Assembly (NCBI GenBank): GCA_024278435.1
Contig: JAJRTD010000344.1
Span: forward strand, 1 to 9,693
Length of the DNA: 9,693 bases
Direction of reading: 5' to 3'
Source: Gammaproteobacteria bacterium
Lineage (GTDB): Bacteria > Pseudomonadota > Gammaproteobacteria > SZUA-229
This document shows, piece after piece, positions 8,276 to 9,693 of this stretch (positions are counted from its first letter, which is position 1; each line of letters begins with the position of its first letter). The position numbers and the translations under genes are program-made. The notes beneath the pieces are model-generated. The model was not told where the DNA came from. It did not search any database and was given only the letters and a program-made list of their open reading frames with translations.

Positions 8276-8291
8276 CTTGATTGAAATCAAG
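8276..8291. promoter_or_regulatory. FNR/DNR/NNR-type binding site
   Basis: The sequence CTTGATTGAAATCAAG contains a perfect TTGAT-N4-ATCAA FNR-family consensus (8277-8290) with one extra symmetrical base pair outside. FNR senses oxygen; DNR/NNR proteins sense nitric oxide through the same type of site. It lies 198 bases upstream of the preferred nosR start and 49 bases from the divergent GTG at 8340. The distance to the CATAAT box supports activation of nosR. For the divergent gene the centre would be near -56.5, not a canonical activating position, so co-regulation is uncertain. Confidence 0.85.
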
Positions 8292-8327
8292 TAAATTAGT
8301 AAATAATTAAATAGCCTCTCTCACAGG

Positions 8328-8333
8328 TATAAT
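8328..8333 (+). promoter_or_regulatory. -10 element of the ferritin-like gene
   Basis: A perfect TATAAT lies here; the hexamer 17 bases upstream (AATTAA, 8305-8310) is a poor -35. The start would fall near 8340, which is the G of the proposed GTG start codon, implying a leaderless transcript. If translation instead begins at ATG 8376, the leader is about 36 bases. The FNR-type box upstream may assist or repress this weak-looking promoter. Confidence 0.5.
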
Positions 8334-8339
8334 AAAAAC

Positions 8340-9302
8340 GTGTTAGCAACCAATATCAAAACCAACAACGAGTTAATGTCCATTGCCCTGCAGGCTGAGC
8401 GCGAGGCTATACGCCGCTACTCGCAACTGGCCGGCAGTATGCGTGAAGCCGGCAATGAAGCCGCGGCCGCCCTGTTTGAACGCATGGTAAACGAAGAACA
8501 GGAACATGAAAAACTACTGCTGCAATGGATGGATCAGGAAGGTATTGAAATAAACGAGAACATTGGCCCCATCAGCTGGCAGGACCCGAATGTCGCTACC
8601 ACGTACAATGATGAAGCCTGCGCGCCCTATTACAGCACTCCCTATAAAGCGCTGGCTTTTGCCGTGCACAACGAGGAAATTGCCTTTCGTTTTTATACCC
8701 AGGTGGCAGCCGATTCAGAAGATAAAACAGTCCGTGAACACGCCGAAGTGCTGGCCCGTGAAGAACTCGGTCACGCGGCATTACTGCGCGCAGAACGGCG
8801 GCGTGCGTATCACGCCGAGCGTGAAGCCGGTTTAACAGCACCGGCACTTGACCCCGGCACGGTGCATAATACCGCCGACCTGCTGGCAGCCGCGATTTAT
8901 ATAGATCGTTACCTGGCCGATGGCCTGGAGAAGATGGCCGAAGGCTCCAGCCAGGTCAAATCGCTGATCAGCGAAACCCGCCGGCAAATCAGCGATAACG
9001 AGAAACGACTGCAGGACATCCGGCTGCAGCATGCGTTATCTCCGGGAGAAGAAATCACCACCAGGCTTGACGAAATAAAACAGTTCAATGAGAAAACAGC
9101 TGATGACAACAACGCTGCCAGGGAAAAAATACAGAGACTGTGTGCCTTTTGTGACCGCAGCTTTGCTTTCTACGATGCGGTCGTTGAAACAGCGAGCGAC
9201 GAAGCCATCATGCTGAACGCGCAGCAGCTGGCTGCATCGGCACTCGATCGTATCGGTGTTCTGAAACAGGCGCCTGACAGTATCTGCTCTTCCGCAGAAT
9301 AA
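8340..9302 (+). CDS. Two-part ferritin-like (rubrerythrin-type diiron) protein, function unknown
   Basis: A soluble, largely helical 320-residue protein with no signal peptide. Residues 11-155 show a rubrerythrin-like four-helix diiron pattern: Glu20 in AEREAIRRY, E53-x-x-H56 in EEQEH, Glu113 in HNEEIAFRFY and E142-x-x-H145 in REELGH. These are the six expected iron ligands. There is no C-terminal rubredoxin domain. Residues 175-310 form a second helical half that resembles a degenerate repeat (SFAFYDAVVETASDEA, then LAASALDRIGVLK) without the ExxH motif, joined by charged, coiled-coil-like helices. It contains a CAFC motif (Cys268, Cys271). Ferritin-like diiron proteins act in peroxide or oxygen detoxification or iron handling; which applies here is not known. 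The gene diverges from nosR across a shared FNR-box region, suggesting a link to anaerobic or NO/N2O metabolism. Start: GTG 8340 keeps the full first helix; ATG 8376 is the alternative. Neither has a good Shine-Dalgarno. It ends TAATAA. Confidence 0.82.
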   Translation: MLATNIKTNNELMSIALQAEREAIRRYSQLAGSMREAGNEAAAALFERMVNEEQEHEKLLLQWMDQEGIEINENIGPISWQDPNVATTYNDEACAPYYSTPYKALAFAVHNEEIAFRFYTQVAADSEDKTVREHAEVLAREELGHAALLRAERRRAYHAEREAGLTAPALDPGTVHNTADLLAAAIYIDRYLADGLEKMAEGSSQVKSLISETRRQISDNEKRLQDIRLQHALSPGEEITTRLDEIKQFNEKTADDNNAAREKIQRLCAFCDRSFAFYDAVVETASDEAIMLNAQQLAASALDRIGVLKQAPDSICSSAE

Positions 9303-9326
9303 TAACAGCGAATAAATAATACTCTT

Positions 9327-9366
9327 CCGCAAATGAACGCGAATAAACGCGAATAAACGCAAATAA
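9327..9366 (+). repeat. Left inverted-repeat arm with tandem 10-base units
   Basis: The arm begins CCGCAAATGAACGC and continues with two tandem copies of GAATAAACGC (9341-9350, 9351-9360) and then AAATAA. A further partial copy, GCGAATAAA, occurs at 9308-9316, just after the stop codon of the ferritin-like gene. The reverse complement of this arm recurs at 9521-9551 with one unit fewer. Confidence 0.8.
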
Positions 9367-9384
9367 TAATTGCAGAAACAGTAG

Positions 9385-9408
9385 GCCTGCATAAGGAATG
9401 TTGCAGGC
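9385..9408. repeat. Perfect 7-bp hairpin inside the repeat element
   Basis: GCCTGCA (9385-9391) and TGCAGGC (9402-9408) pair perfectly around a 10-base loop. No U-run follows on either strand, so it is not a standard terminator. It lies within the segment enclosed by the inverted arms and may be a structural part of that element. Confidence 0.45.
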
Positions 9409-9520
9409 ATTGCTATAAAAGCGCCGGCGAGGCTATGGCTTTGACAATTGTTCCTGCATCGTCTTAATACCAACCATCAATGCTATATCTGTCGGCTTAA
9501 AAAAACATACCAGAAAATCT

Positions 9521-9551
9521 TTTATTTGCGTTTATTCGCGTTCATTTTCGG
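9521..9551 (-). repeat. Right inverted-repeat arm
   Basis: Read on the minus strand it is CCGAAAATGAACGCGAATAA followed by ACGCAAATAAA, matching the left arm except for one substitution near the outer end (CCGC versus CCGA) and the loss of one GAATAAACGC unit. The two arms enclose about 154 bases. Arms this long and this similar are not expected by chance; the arrangement resembles a miniature inverted-repeat element or a dispersed intergenic repeat. Confidence 0.8.
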
Positions 9552-9618
9552 AAAGTTTATAAAAACTGATCATCTTTGAATTATCACAAATAAACCTTTT
9601 TCTCTGTAGCGAATACAG

Positions 9619-9693
9619 TTAAACAATAAACTTGCCCTTCTCCCGCAGGTGGTTTTCCATCAGCTCGATTTCCCGGGCACCGGAATAATAGAC
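9619..9693 (-). CDS. C-terminal fragment of an unrecognised protein
   Basis: The last 24 codons and TAA stop (9621-9619) of a gene entering from the right edge. Its end reads VYYSGAREIELMENHLREKG then KFIV. I do not recognise the family. Support for coding comes from an uninterrupted frame with good third-position composition, a sharp rise in GC content compared with the neighbouring spacer, and several stops in the forward frames of the same stretch. It converges on the ferritin-like gene, with the repeat element between them. Confidence 0.6.
   Translation of the reverse strand, partial: VYYSGAREIELMENHLREKGKFIV

Larger units (their letters stand above)
9303..9618. other. 316-base non-coding spacer with repeat element
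   Basis: Between the ferritin-like gene and the minus-strand gene at the right edge I see no convincing gene. It is AT-rich and contains a pair of inverted repeat arms (9327-9366 and 9521-9551), a 7-bp hairpin (9385-9408) and an 8-base palindrome CGCCGGCG (9422-9429). No classical terminator with a U-run follows the ferritin-like gene. An open frame crossing it on the minus strand appears to be a translation of the repeats and antisense of the ferritin-like gene. Confidence 0.6.

Noticed and set aside
8263..8291. TTGACA at 8263-8268 as a plus-strand -35
   Set aside because: No -10-like hexamer lies 16-18 bases downstream; the position is occupied by the FNR-type box.
9327..9366. Tandem 10-base repeats as a CRISPR array
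   Set aside because: Units are directly adjacent with no spacers and are far too short; no cas genes are present.
9036..9473. Minus-strand 145-codon open frame
   Set aside because: It is antisense to the end of the ferritin-like gene and then translates the 10-base repeats (the FAFIRVHLRK stretch is a typical repeat artefact).
9576..9589. TTGAATTATCACAA as a second FNR box
   Set aside because: Only 7 of 10 consensus positions match and it is not upstream of any gene start.
9604..9618. CTGTA-GCGAA-TACAG hairpin next to the right-edge gene's stop as a terminator
   Set aside because: The stem is only 5 bp and no U-run follows on the minus strand.

Overview
The window carries a complete clade I nitrous oxide reductase (nos) operon on the minus strand, in the order nosR-nosZ-nosD-nosF-nosY-nosL (about 8140 down to 174). 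It is flanked on one side by the start of a probable B12-binding radical SAM gene (1-113, minus) and on the other by a divergent ferritin-like/rubrerythrin-like gene (8340-9302, plus). A repeat-bearing spacer (9303-9618) and the last 24 codons of an unrecognised minus-strand gene (9619-9693) complete it. The nos order, the twin-arginine signal on NosZ, the presence of NosR and the moderate base composition point to a denitrifying or N2O-respiring proteobacterium. Gammaproteobacteria is my best guess, but this is inference; no taxonomic marker is present.

Layout and function: NosR (membrane flavin/iron-sulfur protein) is thought to feed electrons to and maintain NosZ, the periplasmic copper enzyme that reduces N2O to N2. 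NosD (periplasmic beta-helix), NosF (ATPase) and NosY (permease) form the ABC-type maturation system for the CuZ site, and NosL is the outer-membrane-anchored copper chaperone. All seven CuZ histidines and all CuA ligands of NosZ are present, as are the flavinylation motif and iron-sulfur cysteines of NosR and the ATPase motifs of NosF, so the system looks functional. No apbE/nosX flavin transferase gene is visible here, so that activity must be encoded elsewhere.

Regulation: the 198-base divergent region between nosR and the ferritin-like gene holds a perfect FNR/DNR-type palindrome (TTGAT-N4-ATCAA, 8277-8290). A -10-like CATAAT lies at the distance expected of a class II FNR-activated nosR promoter (box centre about -41.5). 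A TATAAT for the divergent gene lies so close to its GTG that the transcript may be leaderless. A similar leaderless arrangement is seen for the radical SAM gene after nosL.

Most unusual items: the divergent 320-residue protein has an intact diiron four-helix ferritin-like domain, a second helical half that looks like a degenerate copy, no rubredoxin domain, and a shared control region with the N2O reductase operon. The spacer after it holds inverted arms built from a 10-base unit (GAATAAACGC), resembling a small non-coding mobile or dispersed repeat element. I saw no tRNA, rRNA, CRISPR array or transposase.
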